DNA of 64,000 bases, from the NCBI GenBank assembly GCA_009760855.2, contig WPIO01000115.1:226001-290000 (forward strand), written 5' to 3'. Each line of letters starts with the position of its first letter. The first letter of the stretch is position 1. The position numbers were made by a program, and so were the translations under genes. The notes under the pieces are model-generated. The model saw nothing but the letters and a program-made list of their open reading frames with translations. It searched no databases and was not told the origin of the DNA. The DNA comes from Cristatella mucedo (taxonomy: Eukaryota > Bryozoa > Phylactolaemata > Cristatellidae). This document shows positions 34,806 to 48,286 of this stretch, one piece after another.

Positions 34806-37539
34806 GCCATGAAAACGCTCCTTTTTGAGTTCCTTACTGGCCGATGCAACTTTTCGGGCTCAGCGTAAATCTTGGTCAGAATAAAATCTGTCCACGGTTG
34901 TGACTAGTGGCGTAAATAAGGATGGCAAAATTTCAATATTAATACGAAGATGAGAAGCAGTTATTTGGGTTTTGTATGGAGGTCTTCACCCTCACTGTTT
35001 AGGACACTACATGCTTATGCAACTTGGTGCTTACCAAGCGTCCATCAACTACTTGTATGTGTAGAATTGGTAGGTGTGTTAGCTACACTTCACAGGAAGT
35101 ACTCGTAGCCACATGATACAGTATGGATTAGAGAGATTACCACAATGCTCTCAATGCGTGCAACGTTGGAGCATTCCTACTGCCATTAGTTATGTGCAGT
35201 AGAGCTTCGAACCGCGACTGACTTCAACCAGTTTGACCACTCTTCGCGTCACTAGTAGCGGCTTGCATTATATCGAGGCTAAGCGGGGTTAAAGCAACAT
35301 TGCCAGGACAGAGGGCAAAGATGAAAAAGATCTGTACTAAACGAGACGTAGAAGCATTCGACTGCAACAAATTGCTGAGACTTTTGAAAGGTACGGCTTT
35401 TACCAGCCAACACCTCCTAGCGAAAAGTCTTTAAGGGATTGAAAGGTGATGGGCCAGTGACATTGGAGAAGCGAAGCGCCCAGCGCACGAGGTCGTACAG
35501 CTTCGGCGGGATTTTCTGGCTCGATACAGAATCTGCAGTGCCTCTGCGAGCTCACGATTGTCACGGGGTGCTATTGCAGGCGCTCTACTTGTATACGCGT
35601 AGGGAAACGGCAGAAGCGACTGTCATATGTGCGTAGCACACAGCCAGAATTTATTCCGCGGGATGTGAAGTCATGTGATGTGTCTCTCTTTCAGACGCTC
35701 AGATAGAGTGCAAGGGTTAGACATCACTTCAGCAGCCCACGAGGCGGTGCAGAAACCCGATTCTTGCCTCTCACCCTCCCTAACCCCGTTTTGATGACAA
35801 ACAGAATAAGAAAAACGATTTTTAGCAGTTATGTGGCTACGGATATTATGCACGCTACCATATTCGCACCGCTCGATGAGCGCCGCTTCCAGCGTAATGC
35901 ATGACTACAAATGGTAGACGTTCCGCGACCTTACACTGTATTGGCATTTCACCATTCGAGGACGCAATGACAAATGCTGACCAATTAGAGCCATAGACTA
36001 AACATCAGCCATAGACTAAAACATTACCAAAACAAGCGAAAAATTGCGAAATTTTCGGCACGTAGAGCAATGGTGCGGACGACCTCAATACGTTATGGCT
36101 GGACCATAGCCTAGGCCGTGGTTAGGTGTCTGAATGATTTCTCCGATAATGCTGCGTAAAAATAGTAGTTGTCTCGTTAGATCATTTGACAAGGCATCTG
36201 CTCAGACTGCAGGAGATGTGAGTTAGCCTCTCCTCTGAGAAACCGATTCTTTCTTGTAGATTCGTCCTCGGGTATGGCTTTCGGTCGTGCGTATTTAACT
36301 TCAACTCGCCGATCGCTGCAACGAAGTTAAATTAAAGTTGCTCTCTCAATGCCGCCAATACCCACGCTAATACTGGCTATTCTTGATAACTCGCAGTCTA
36401 AGTCTACCTACGCCTTCAAAGGATCTCGCCTATGGAATTACAGAAAAGATTTAGTTGGAGATGCCATGCTCTTCAACGTAACGCGCATCAGGACTACATC
36501 GAACAGCACGAAAACAGTGCTGCCGATCGTCGCACTAAGCGCTGCCTTCACAGCAGGCGCGACTGTTCCTTAGCGGCGCCACATTTGCAATGACGAACTC
36601 ACAAAGTAGCATAGACGTTCGGTCTTGCGGTTCCACCAGAATTCGCATCGTCGAGCGGACATTTACAGCCGAGGCTCTAAATGTCCAAGGCTCGACGCCG
36701 AACCATGAGTAGTCTGTCTCGCTCAACGGCTCAATCGGTAGAGCGCTGGAGTGATATAGGTTTCCAGAGATTTCCGCGATCGTTCACCACCACGGCGATG
36801 CGTTCGCATTCGGCGCTTTTCCTTTCATTAGCAGACGGTCGCTCTGCGTTTCGAAATCACTTCCGGTGTCCGTTGGCAGCGGGTCGACGGTACGTCAACG
36901 ACACGTAGGTACCGTATCGCGTAGATGCACCTCTTTGTGGCCATCCGGGCTTCACGACAAGGCAGATGCCAGCGATCTCTCGAGCGTGCAGGTAAAGCTG
37001 CATTTTCGCAATCGGCTCCCCTCCACACCAATGAAGACTGTCCTTCTTGTCGAAGCGTCTACGCTGCCGTTGCGGGGGAAAAAATTATGGCCGATTTGGT
37101 CCAGTCCGCGACCTCCGGTCCTAAGGCGGAAGGCTGGATAACTAACGCGGTGAATTCTCTGGGGAAGTCACCTGGCCGACACATGTAGAAATTGAACTCG
37201 GCGCTACAATCATCATTTTGACGAGCATAGAAATAGGGAGAAGTGGGAGGTATGAGTACGAGAAATTTAAGTTGGGAATGTGTAAATTGTATACCAGCGG
37301 TCTACTACAATATTCATTCGAAATTATAGCTTTGCGCTGCCATTTTCCTATTTATTTTCGGTTCATTAGAGTGAAATGGTGAGGATTTTGCGGTGAAATG
37401 CGTTGATTCGTAGCATCCACACTGAACTGCCAACCTTCGAAAGCTGTACGCGAAACTTCCGCTTGGCTCAATGGCTAGTGCTCAATGTCTGCCTTGCACG
37501 AAGCCGTAAGCAAAACTGCCTTAGCTCGATCGACTTCCG
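34806..37539. other. No gene or known repeat recognised
   Basis: The longest repeat-free stretch before the cyclase gene. Near 36735 GGCTCAATCGGTAGAGCGCTGGA looks like the 5' half of a tRNA or tRNA-derived SINE, but no 3' half follows. Near 36660 an imperfect inverted repeat (ACATTTA..TAAATGT) occurs. Confidence 0.4.
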
Positions 37540-37675
37540 ATAACGTAATAATATAGTTAATTTGTACAGTACTTTAAGAGAACTATCCGGGCGCTAAACT
37601 TGTGACCCGGCGGTAGAGTCATCGACCTCGGTCACTAATGTCGGGCCCCTTACCCATGGGCCAAACTCAGCTTAG
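37540..37675 (-). mobile_element. SINE S1, diverged
   Basis: AATTTGTACAGTACTTTAAGAGAACT tail, CGGGCGCT, a broken B-box area and a GTTTGGCCCATGGGTAAGG-type head on the reverse strand. Confidence 0.65.
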
Positions 37676-38207
37676 CTTCGATGCCTGCCTGCAATGGATT
37701 ATGCTATAACACTTTCCCAATATTTTTATAATTCAGGAACCGCGAAGAATATTTCGCCAATTATAGATAGTCCGGCTGATCTTGCGTGCCGCTGTTTTAC
37801 TGCCCCTCCTCCATAATGCCGTCCTCGGCCGGAATAGTAAAGAAACGCAACCGACTACGGTCGGTGTCTCCAAGCAATGGCTTCGCCACCTCGACGCGCA
37901 CCAACATAAATTACAATCGAGGATTTTTCCGACGCATTCTTTAAGGCTGCTTTTATTGCTGTCCTGTCTTCATCTTCGTCACTAACAGTCGTCACAGCAA
38001 CGAGCCGGGTCTCGATGCGTCAGCAGAACCCTCGGCCGCACAGGTCATCAGCAATTCACTTGCTCGATACGCTGCTACGGCCGATTTGCGGCCCTTGGAT
38101 TGGGCTAAAGCCCTACGTTGTCCGAAAGCGGCCTGAGCCTCGATGTCGATTTATGGTCGGACACTTTGATGCGGCCAGTGGCTCTTCAATGGTGAAAGAA
38201 GCAAGCA

Positions 38208-38246
<39 letters not shown>

Positions 38247-38715
38247 AAGAGTGAGAGAGCTATAGCCACCGCGTGGAGTGCGCTCTGCACTTGGCCTTGC
38301 TTGCGGTGTGTTCTGACCGCCGGCGCTGCTGGGCGCATATGCGTCGTCGTTGTTTCGTCGCCTGGGCGTGTACATTTGCCCGCGCGTCGCGGCGTGCGCA
38401 TTGGCGCTATACGAGTAACCCTCCTTCAGTGTCTGCGGACGAGAGGAAAATCCAGGTGCCGTCTTATCGTGCAAAGAGTTCGCTCGACGGCTGACGAACT
38501 GCCAAAGAACTAATTCGCCGAAGCCCTGATAGTACATCGTGACCGATCTCCAATGATATTGTGCTAAAAATAAAATTTGTAATCTATTTTACGTAGCCCA
38601 GAAGGAGCTTTGTATTTTGCTTGTGACCCTAGCCAAAGCTCAGTGGCGGAACCGGGAGGGTGTGAACAGAAGGCAATTGCCCTACCCCCCAAGACAGCGA
38701 CTTAGGCCGCCCCTA
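37676..38715. other. No gene recognised; (GA)n at 38213-38242
   Basis: A 30-bp GA run splits this stretch. The frames at 38273-38513 have no recognised domain. Confidence 0.45.
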
Positions 38716-40118
38716 TAATAATAATAATAATAATATTGCACTTGATAAAGCGCCCTCAGAGAACTTAATCTCTTTCTAGGCGCTTTACATTTGCTGCAAA
38801 GTGATACGCAATAGAATAGTAAGTAAAATCATGCTTGAAAAACAAACAAAATGAATAACATGGTTAGGGGTTACATGCACTGGGTCAGCATGCAAATGTG
38901 GTTAGTGGCAGCATGAACAGTGTCAGCACGCATAAGCACATCGAGGACGAATCACAAGGACCCACTAAATGATGTCCTAAATAGGTATGTTTTCAAGTTT
39001 CTTTTAAATGTGGTCAGGTCAGGGGATGTTCTGATGCAGGTCGGGAGGGAGTTCCAGGCTGTGGGAGCATACGAGCTAAATGCACGGTCTCCAAAGGATT
39101 TAAGGTTTGTACGAGGTATTTCTAGACTGTTGGATTCCGAAAAGCGAGTGGTACGATGCTTTGCCTGATGGGGTAGTATCTCTGAAAGATAGGCTGGAGC
39201 CATAGAATGAAGAGACCTAAAAGTGAGCGACAAAACCTTGAAGTCAATCCGTTGCTTGACTGGTAACCAGTGCAGGTCGGCGAGAAGTGGAGTAATGTGG
39301 CAACTGCGACGCTCACGACAGACAAGCCTAGCTGCAGAGTTTTGCACCAGCTGCAATCGCCTGATCGCACATGCTGGTAGGCCAGTAAGCAGTGAGTTGC
39401 AGAAGTCGAGACGAGATGTCACGAATGCATGGACCAACTTGGACGTGGTATCCTTATCTAAACAAGCCCTAATTTTAGCAATGTTATGAAGCTGAAAATA
39501 GGCTGATTTGACTGTGGAGCTGATGTGGTCGTCTAACGAGAGGTCGCTTTGGAATATGACACCTAGATTTCGAGCTGATGCAACTGGAGATATGCTGGCA
39601 GAGCCAATTTTGAAAGTCAGCCTTTCCAATTTCTGAATAACACTAGGTTTGCCCATAACTAGTAAGTTAGTTTTATCATCGTTTAGTTTTAGAAAATTTG
39701 CTGCCATCCATGATCGGATGTCATCAATGCATGCAGCAAGTGAGCTGAGAGAATTTGAGGTGCTCGAAGGCTGGGAGGGATCAAAGCAAAGGTACAACTG
39801 AGTGTCATCCGCATAGAAGTGAAAGCCTAGATTGTGCTTGGCAATCACATCAGCGAGAGGGAGAGTATAAACGGTGAAAAGGACCGGACCTAGCACAGAG
39901 CCCTGAGGTACTCCATATTTTAGAGGTACTTCAGATGATCTTTGTCCATTCACGTCAATACTCTGGAGTCTCACACTGAGATAGGACCTGAACCACTGCA
40001 GAGCAGTGCCAGTGATGCCCAGGCGAGATGAGAGGCGCTCTAGAAGTACTTTGTGATCGATGGCATCAAAAGCTGCCAAAAGATCGAGCAAAACAAGAAG
40101 AGACACTCTACCCATATA
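38716..40118 (-). mobile_element. LINE-A, longest copy, with open reverse transcriptase frame
   Basis: The minus strand holds about 390 uninterrupted codons (40124 down to 38952), starting inside the reverse transcriptase domain. Motif A is 'LLVLLDLLAAFDAIDH', the next block 'YGVPQGSVLGPVLF', the catalytic site 'FHFYADDTQLYL' (YADD), then a thumb-like part and the long C-terminal region ending 'RTSFSGSL'. The endonuclease and the start of RT are lost by 5' truncation near 40118. The 3' UTR, hairpin and (AAT)n are intact. YADDTQLY and the 3' hairpin plus short repeats point to the L2 clade. The intact frame indicates recent insertion. It cannot be autonomous. Confidence 0.93.
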
Positions 40119-40239
40119 CAGCACTGGATGTGGCTGTGACCGTTACCGATGACGATTATGCCCTACTTTTAGTCGATTAGCAACCGCTGGGCAGCGGCGT
40201 ACCGAAATGGGCGCCGGGGCATACGTTCTGGGCGATGGA

Positions 40240-40382
40240 TCGGGGGGGGGGCACTGGACGGGGGGGGGGGGGGGCGCTGGACCAGGGGGCGCTGGATCGG
40301 GGGGGGGGGGTTCGCTGGATCGGGGGGGGGGGGAGGCGCTAGATCAGGGGGCGCTGGATCAGGGGGTGCTGGATCAGGGGTC
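40240..40382. repeat. G-rich minisatellite with poly-G tracts
   Basis: Unit about CGCTGGATCAGGGGG repeated with expansions to runs of 8-14 G. Another poly-G run is at about 40644-40670. G-quadruplex formation is plausible. Confidence 0.9.
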
Positions 40383-40689
40383 CTAGGAGACCACTGCCGC
40401 TGAGTTCGCGTCCAATGAACGCTGCGACTGCGCTTTAATTTTACATTACTTGCTGGTCGTACCCATGCACATTCGTGAAAATCCCGGCTCTGTCCCCACA
40501 CAGGCTTATGAGGAGCCTCGTCTGCTGATCAGCGGTGATAGCGAGCACAAATGTAGCGCGTGTGAGCGCATAAAGGACCCATCTCGTGGCTGAAGCGCGT
40601 ACTATAGCCTCGAACCCTGGCTTGAAAGGTAGCATGAAGTGTCGGGGGGGGGGGGGAGCTGGGGGGGGACGGCGGCGGTGTGGGCAGCG

Positions 40690-40875
40690 GGCAGAGCTTC
40701 GCGTACCTGGTGCATAGGAGCTGAAGGTGCTGCCTGCGAAGGACATGAGGTTGGCTAGGGGCGAAGCTAAACGGTTGCGGGTGACGCGCCTTTGAAGTTC
40801 ATGGGTCACTACGAGATAGGGAACCGGTGCAGGTCAGTGAAAGCCGGTGTGATGCGGCAGTTGCAACTTTCGCGG
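40690..40875 (-). mobile_element. LINE-A fragment, decayed
   Basis: Minus-strand remnants 'NLMSFAGSTFSSYAPGT' and a 'ACTGGCTTCCC'-type segment match the LINE-A C-terminal region out of normal spacing. Confidence 0.55.
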
Positions 40876-41315
40876 CGCGGTTTCGCGAAAAATTTCGCGC
40901 CATATCGTGCGAGCGTCCCCACGCGGTCCGCTGTAGTGGATTGCGGCATTAGCCCGGGCCGCTACAGCTGATTGCGATGGATTGCACGAGAACGCGCTCG
41001 CGGAGTGGCGCGCAGCTTTGTGGGTGCACCTGAAAGGCGGCGCACGTCCTACTTTGCAATCCAAGCTGGAGTTCCTCGCAGCAGATGCAAAAATCCAAAG
41101 AAAATCGGCGATTGGTTCCAATTTAGACGGAGCGTTACGGTACACCATAGTTATAATTTACACACAATTTTTCGTGCCATTTCGCTCGCCGCGGGTCCTC
41201 TTGCAAATGATCTGCCGAGACGTTGAGGTGGAGTTCGGGAACTCGTTGCACCCTAACTGAAGCGCGGATTTCCGTATTCTCATTTATCCGTATTTCATTT
41301 TCCATATTATTCATT
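40876..41315. other. No gene recognised
   Basis: CpG content rises here; a 92-codon frame (40982-41260) has no known domain. Confidence 0.4.
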
Positions 41316-41445
41316 GTGTTTGTTTTTCAAGCATGATTTTACTTACCATTCAATTGCATTTCCCTTTGCAGCAAATGTAAAGCGCCTAGAAAGAGATTAA
41401 GTTCTCTGAGGGCGCTTTATCAAGTGTATTATTATTATTATTCTC
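41316..41445 (+). mobile_element. LINE-A 3' tail, young
   Basis: TTTGTTTTTCAAGCATGATT 3' UTR, intact hairpin and (ATT)n. It sits about 560 bp upstream of the coding-open part of the cyclase first exon. Confidence 0.9.
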
Positions 41446-41479
41446 TCTGGATTAAAGGAATGCACTGACCACAACGTCG

Positions 41480-41821
41480 AGTGCTTGAAAGCTGAAGTAA
41501 TCGCTCGCACTCCGAAGCTTGGGCAGCATCGAATCCAAATTTCCATGCTCCTCGCTCGCCGTATCCGCTACAGGAAACCTCCCACGACGAAGACCGGCGC
41601 TTCGGACGCGCCGCTGTCTCTCTGTCTGTCAGTCGGTGGCTGTCGCTCGCTCGTCGCCCCTCCCACCCTCAGGGCCCCGACTTAGCAGTCTCCACCTCAG
41701 CGGCTGGTCGTATCTCAGGCGTCCAACAGCGGCGCGGAGCGTACCAACGTCCGCGCGTCGCCGCAGCAAGCTGCAGCTCACCAAGGCGCGCACGGCCGTC
41801 CTGCCCGCAGCAGCTGATAAG

Positions 41822-41853
<32 letters not shown>

Positions 41854-43160
41854 GCGCAGCCCGTCCGGCGGCTCGCGCGAGTACTACGCGAGCGCGCGCG
41901 CGCGCGACGTGCAGACTAAACATCCGTCGGCTGCAGGACAATGAGGGGTCATTTAGGGCCGCCATTCACCGGCGGACGGCGACCGTTTCCGTTTCCTGCT
42001 CATTAGGTCGCTGCCCGACGGCTACGGCGGCCGGCTGACGCCGCGCGGCGAGCGCGGAGGGTACGCCTGGATACGACGCCGGTGCTCGGGCGCGCGCTCG
42101 CTCTACGCCGGACGCCCGCCCGCCCGACGGTACGGAGGAGGGTGCGACGCCGCGGCGGCGTCTGACGGTGCGCCGTTGACGCCGAGCGAGGCTCAGCCAG
42201 GGCAGGCAGCACGCCCTCACTCCGGGGCGCGGCGCGTGCGCGCGCGCGGCGGCGACGACCGCCGCGCGATGCGGACCAAGGGAGACGCGGCGGCGGCGGC
42301 GGCGGGCGGGTGCTGCGCGCCGCCGTTCGCGTTCGCCAGCGGCGGGGCGGAGCGCGTGTTCGCCGACTACTCGTTCGGCATCCGCCAGTCGCTGCTCACG
42401 TCGCTCGTCGGCGTCTTCATACTGCTGTCGGCCGTCTTCGCCATACTGTACTTCGTGCACCCGATGGCGACCACGTTCGACAACATGAGCTACGCGTGCA
42501 TGTGCGGCGTCTTCATCGTCCTGTACGTGTTCTCCAACACCAAGTACCTGCGCGGCCGGCGAGCGGCGCTCGCCGTCGGCTACGCGTTCGGCGCCTCGCT
42601 CGCCCTGCTCGGGCTCGTGGCGCTGCCCGTCCAGGAGCTGCGCGCCGCCGCCGCCGTGCGGCACCACTTCGCGCCGGCGGACGGCGTGTGGCAGTGCCTG
42701 CTGCTCGTCTACGCCGTCTACCTCACGCCCGCCGTGCACTTCTACGCGGCGCTCGCCTTCGGCGCGGCGCTGCCCGCCGCGCATTTCGTCGCCGTCGTCA
42801 CGCTGCGCGACGACTCCACTCAGCTGCGGCGAGAGGCTTCGTGGAAGACGGTGCGTGAGCGAGCGCGCGCGCCGCGTGTTCGTTTCCGCCTGTTGCTGCC
42901 GTCGCCGCCCCCGCCGCCGCCGCCTGTTGCTGCCGTCGCCGCCGCCGCCGTCGTATTGTCGCGGTCCGGCGGTCCGGCTATCGCGTTACCGGTCTCGTTT
43001 AGAGAGCGCCGCTTTCCGAACGGCGGCCGCATTGTTTACCGCGACGCCGCCGCCGCCGCCGACCAAACGGCCTGCGCAGGCGTGCTGTTTCTTACGCACG
43101 GTGCTCGAGCGGCGAATTGATCCCGCTCGTCCAGAGCCAGAGCGTCGCGTCCCGTTCGCC
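41480..43160 (+). promoter_or_regulatory. CpG island over adenylyl cyclase exon 1
   Basis: Base composition jumps to strongly GC-rich with dense CG dinucleotides, including a (GGC)n run at 41821-41850. CC/CT-rich motifs such as CCCCTCCCACCC lie at 41659. It is the likely promoter and 5' end of the cyclase gene; no TATA box seen. Confidence 0.7.
42269..42850 (+). CDS. Membrane adenylyl cyclase, exon 1 (N-terminal membrane domain)
   Basis: From the first ATG in this frame (42269) 194 codons run to a donor ACG|GTGCGT at 42850, phase 0. After a GC-rich, Ala-rich start, 'FGIRQSLLTSLVGVFILLSA' begins helix 1 (about residues 42-63). Further hydrophobic segments lie at about 73-91, 100-120, 139-155 and 157-179; 'DGVWQCLLLVYAVY' and 'FVAVVTLRDD' fit the order in animal membrane adenylyl cyclases, which make cAMP from ATP. 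These five segments plus one in the exon at 46906-47055 make the first six-helix bundle. The frame is open upstream to a stop at 41954, and CATTAG at 42001-42006 is a good acceptor, so coding may start in an earlier exon and include about 87 more Arg/Pro/Gly-rich residues. Isoform not resolved. Confidence 0.78.
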
Positions 43161-43242
43161 TGCTGTTAAGCAGCCGCCTTTTTTCAAGGCAGGGCTGGCG
43201 AAGGGTTGGTAGCCGCTTTAGGTGTTCCGTCTCAAGCTCACT

Positions 43243-43395
43243 GGGCCGTGATAGCCCAGGAGGTAAGGTGCTTGCTCTTCACTGTGGAGGTCATGGGTTC
43301 GAATCCTGTGGGTGGGTGATTCTGTATTGCCAACTGCAAGCCCGCAGTGATAGGCTCGTCTGCCGCTATATAAATGAGCCCTCAACCCTAAATCC
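43243..43395 (+). mobile_element. SINE S2, diverged, in cyclase intron 1
   Basis: GGGCCGTGATAGCCCAGGAGG head, GTCATGGGTTCGAATCCTG B-box, tail with CCGCTATATAAATGAGCC. Confidence 0.8.
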
Positions 43396-43708
43396 CTCAA
43401 TCCTAAAAGACTCGCATGGATGTAAGTACAAATAATGAGTCGAGGCTGGGGGGGGGAGGAGAGAGAGGGAGGGAGAGACCATGGACAGTATATGCCCACA
43501 ACCGACCGAAAGGGGCGTGCCCGATGGGTCAGCCGTCGGTCACGCCCCTTCACCTTGCTACGATTGGCTGCTTTCTTTATTGGTTAATGTCTGGCCCCCT
43601 CCTTAGCTTAATTCTGGTTATGCTTATGTGGATAGGATGTAGTACTTATATCTATATGCGAGAGAGGTGCTCAGAGAGGGGGCGAGATAGAGAATTAAGG
43701 AGGATGAT

Positions 43709-43729
43709 AATATATATATATATATATAT
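43709..43729. repeat. Short (TA)n
   Basis: TA run of about 20 bp. Confidence 0.9.
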
Positions 43730-43937
43730 TGGTAGATTGATCAATATATTGGTAGACAGCTGAAAACATAGTAATAGTACGTTGTCGTTTGCATAGCTCT
43801 CCAAGAGAAAGTAACCTCTATTTAGGCATTTACAACTGCAAAAGAATGAATACCCAAGTACTAGCAACTTGCACGGTATCAAGCTTGCAAAAACTGCAAG
43901 TATCATGCTAAAGCCTGCAGGATAGAGCTAATAACAA

Positions 43938-44017
43938 AAAATAATAATTATAAATTGGTTATAGCGCCCTCAAAGAACACGTTCTCTTTCTAGGCACTTT
44001 AATTTGCTGCGAAGGAA
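43938..44017 (-). mobile_element. LINE-A tail, diverged
   Basis: AATAATAATTATAAA, AGCGCCCTCAAAGAACACG and CTTTCTAGGCACTTTAATTTG. Confidence 0.75.
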
Positions 44018-44132
44018 TCTCTCAGAACCACCGGTTAGTAAGACATACATGCCTTTAATCAAGCACATGTACATTCACAAAACAATCTGGTGAAGAAACT
44101 AGACAAGGTCACTGGGGGGGGGGCAAAGGGAA

Positions 44133-44329
44133 GACAGACAGAGACAGACAGAGACAGACAGAGACAGACAGAGACAGACAGAGACAGACAGAGACAGACA
44201 GAGACAGACAGAGACAGACAGAGACAGACAGAGACAGACAGAGACAGACAGAGACAGACAGAGACAGACAGAGACAGACAGAGACAGACAGAGACAGACA
44301 GAGACAGACAGAGACAGACAGAGACAGAC

Positions 44330-44370
<41 letters not shown>

Positions 44371-44458
44371 GACAGAGAGACAGAGACAGACAGAGACAGA
44401 CAGAGACAGACAGAGACAGACAGAGACAGACAGAGACGAGACAGAGACAGACAGAGAT
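44133..44458. repeat. 10-bp minisatellite (GACAGACAGA)n
   Basis: More than 20 near-perfect copies of GACAGACAGA, an inner pure (GACA)n part at 44331-44370 and a few imperfect units after it. The long open frames over it are artefacts. Confidence 0.97.
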
Positions 44459-46446
<1,988 letters not shown>

Positions 46447-46620
46447 ATACCTGCTGATTTAACAGCCTCTTTTGAATAGCGACAGAAGAGCCTTTAAGGC
46501 TGTCACCACCGCTTGCAGTGGCTATAGACGATCGCCCACCGCAGGATTCGAACCCACGACCTCGGGACCGAGGTCGTGAAAAGCAACCGCCTTACCTAGT
46601 GCGCCATCACATCTCACCGA
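46447..46620 (-). mobile_element. SINE S2, near full length, in cyclase intron 1
   Basis: CTGATTTAACAGCCTC tail, CACCGCTTGCAGTGG hairpin, GGATTCGAACCCACGACC B-box and GCCTTACCTAGTGCGCC head, all reversed. Confidence 0.92.
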
Positions 46621-46905
46621 TTTTTGACCACTTGTCGTGGCCCAACTTCCGAGAGTGGCACGGTGCACCTGCTCTTTCTCTCCTGAGCAACGAAGCTCGT
46701 GTTGGCATTCAGCTCATCGTAAAGCCAGTCGCCTCCCTAGCAACACTTGCATCCGTTGTGCTGGCACCGAGGCCACTCCTCGTCGTGATGCAGCAGCAGC
46801 AGCAGCAGCGGCGGCAGCAGCAGCGAAAGTCGCTGCTGTGGACAGCCGTCGATGGCCGAAGTTGCTCTCGCTTGGACGTCATCGTTGCTCGGTGCTGCGT
46901 TGTAG

Positions 46906-47055
46906 CTGGCCGCCAACGCCGTCCTGTTCCTGGCCGCCAACGTGATGGGCGTCATCGGGCACATCGTGTGCGATCGCGTCCGGCGCTCCTCGTTTCTCAG
47001 CTGCCGTGGTTACATGGCGCGCAGGGCCGAGGCGCAGGAGCACGAGCTGAACCTG
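46906..47055 (+). CDS. Membrane adenylyl cyclase, exon 2 (sixth helix and linker)
   Basis: Exactly 150 nt between acceptor GCGTTGTAG and donor CTG|GTGAGA, phase 0 at both ends, matching the phase-0 end of the exon at 42269-42850. It encodes 'LAANAVLFLAANVMGVIGH' (helix 6), then 'DRVRRSSFLSCRGYMARR' and an acidic 'AEAQEHELNL'. This matches the animal cyclase pattern LxNxxLFxxxN..G..xH...DR..R..FLxxR....R...E.E..., which leads into the first catalytic domain. The next exon should encode a QERLLLSVLP-like linker and was not found up to 64000. Lying 4 kb from exon 1, it shows the gene has long introns. A CAG run precedes it at 46789-46812. Confidence 0.8.
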
Positions 47056-47789
47056 GTGAGAGTGCAGAGCTCTTTCCTCTTCAGGAGCAGCTGCCGCCGC
47101 TGCCGCTACTACTCCATTTCTATCAACCATATCAACCCTCGTTGTTGTATTGTTGTGGCACGAGTGCTCGTCCATCTGCGTTTCTTTGGCAGGGGGGATG
47201 GGCGAGGGTTGGGCTGATCTCTTCGGAATGCCAGTCGTGTCGGTGAGAAACGCTAAACTGCACGTGTCCTTCGTTTTCGCTCGCACTGTGACGATGACAG
47301 CCGCGGCCGCAGCAGTGGCGGCCTGCTGTGGCTGCCTGCGAGACGTGTTGCCTAAACGCCGCTGCTGGAAGCTGGCTCGTGCCACACGCCACTACCGAGG
47401 GCCCTCTGCGGCATTTGGAGGAGCTTCTCGCAGTGGGACTCTGCCACCGCCATTTCATTCTTAGCTGCCTCTCTCGCCTCTGGTGCTTCGGTTGTCGCCG
47501 AGGTCACTCGCCTTGCCAGTGCCACCCGCCTCCACCCGGCTCCCAATGCGATCCCCTGTGATGTGATTCAGTGCATGCTACAAACCGTGGGGTCCTACTA
47601 GCCAGCGCCTCCCTCCCCCAGACTCTGCCAGTGTCCTCTGGTTTGCTTTTACATGCTGGTCTACGAGTGACACTTCGCATGTCACTAACCCATGATTATC
47701 AACTCTTTTCCCTGCGAAGTATGCAGCCCTTCGTAGAGATGAGCTTACTTAACACGGGACCCAGCAAATGCTGCAGGAGCAGGTGCTTT
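47056..47789. other. Probable cyclase intron 2, no exon recognised
   Basis: CTG-rich, GC-rich sequence. No frame shows the catalytic-domain motifs. Confidence 0.5.
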
Positions 47790-48180
47790 TTTTTAAAGGC
47801 ATCAAATCGGGGGACGTCAGCCGGGAGTGAGTTCCAGATTTTAGGAGTATGCGTGGTTGGTTCGAGGCACAGCTACAGGGCCCTGTGCATACGACTTGAG
47901 CTAAAAGAGATGTGGGACGATGTCTAGTTTGATTGAGAAGTAGTTCTAGTAGATAGGCCAAGCACGAGAACGAAGGGACCTAAAAGTGGGTGACAAGAGC
48001 TTGACGTCGATGCAGCTGGTTGCTGGGGAGCCAGTGCAGGTCGGCGAGACATGCTGGAACGGAAAATTCGGTTGTGGCAGTTGTGACGTTGACGACAGAC
48101 AAGGCTGGCCACCGAGTTTTGCACCAACCACAATCACTTCACTGCTCAGGCCAGAAGACATGCGAGCAGAGTTACTAAAT
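47790..48180 (-). mobile_element. LINE-A-related coding fragment, separate subfamily
   Basis: GTGAGTTCCAGATTTTAGGAG, AAGGGACCTAAAAGTGGGTGACA and GGAGCCAGTGCAGGTCGGCGAG match the LINE-A C-terminal coding region in order, but are more diverged and lack the usual 3' UTR. Confidence 0.7.
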
Positions 48181-48286
48181 TCGAATTGATATAAACCCTT
48201 TCCCTGTCCGGTCCCTGGAAATTATTAACCGATTGTGGAAAATTCTGGCCAAAGTCTCACGTCCTTGAAGGACCGTTGAACCGGTA

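Noticed and set aside
36735-36760. tRNA-like 5' half (GGCTCAATCGGTAGAGCGC)
   Set aside because: No matching anticodon arm, T-arm or acceptor stem follows; at most a SINE-head remnant.
41966-42784. 272-codon open frame on the minus strand
   Set aside because: Antisense shadow of the GC-rich cyclase exon 1; no domain.
42310-42858. 182-codon plus-strand frame overlapping the cyclase exon
   Set aside because: Arg-rich +1 frame shadow of the same exon.
46518-47246. 242-codon plus-strand frame
   Set aside because: Runs through a SINE and a CAG run and overlaps cyclase exon 2 in another frame.
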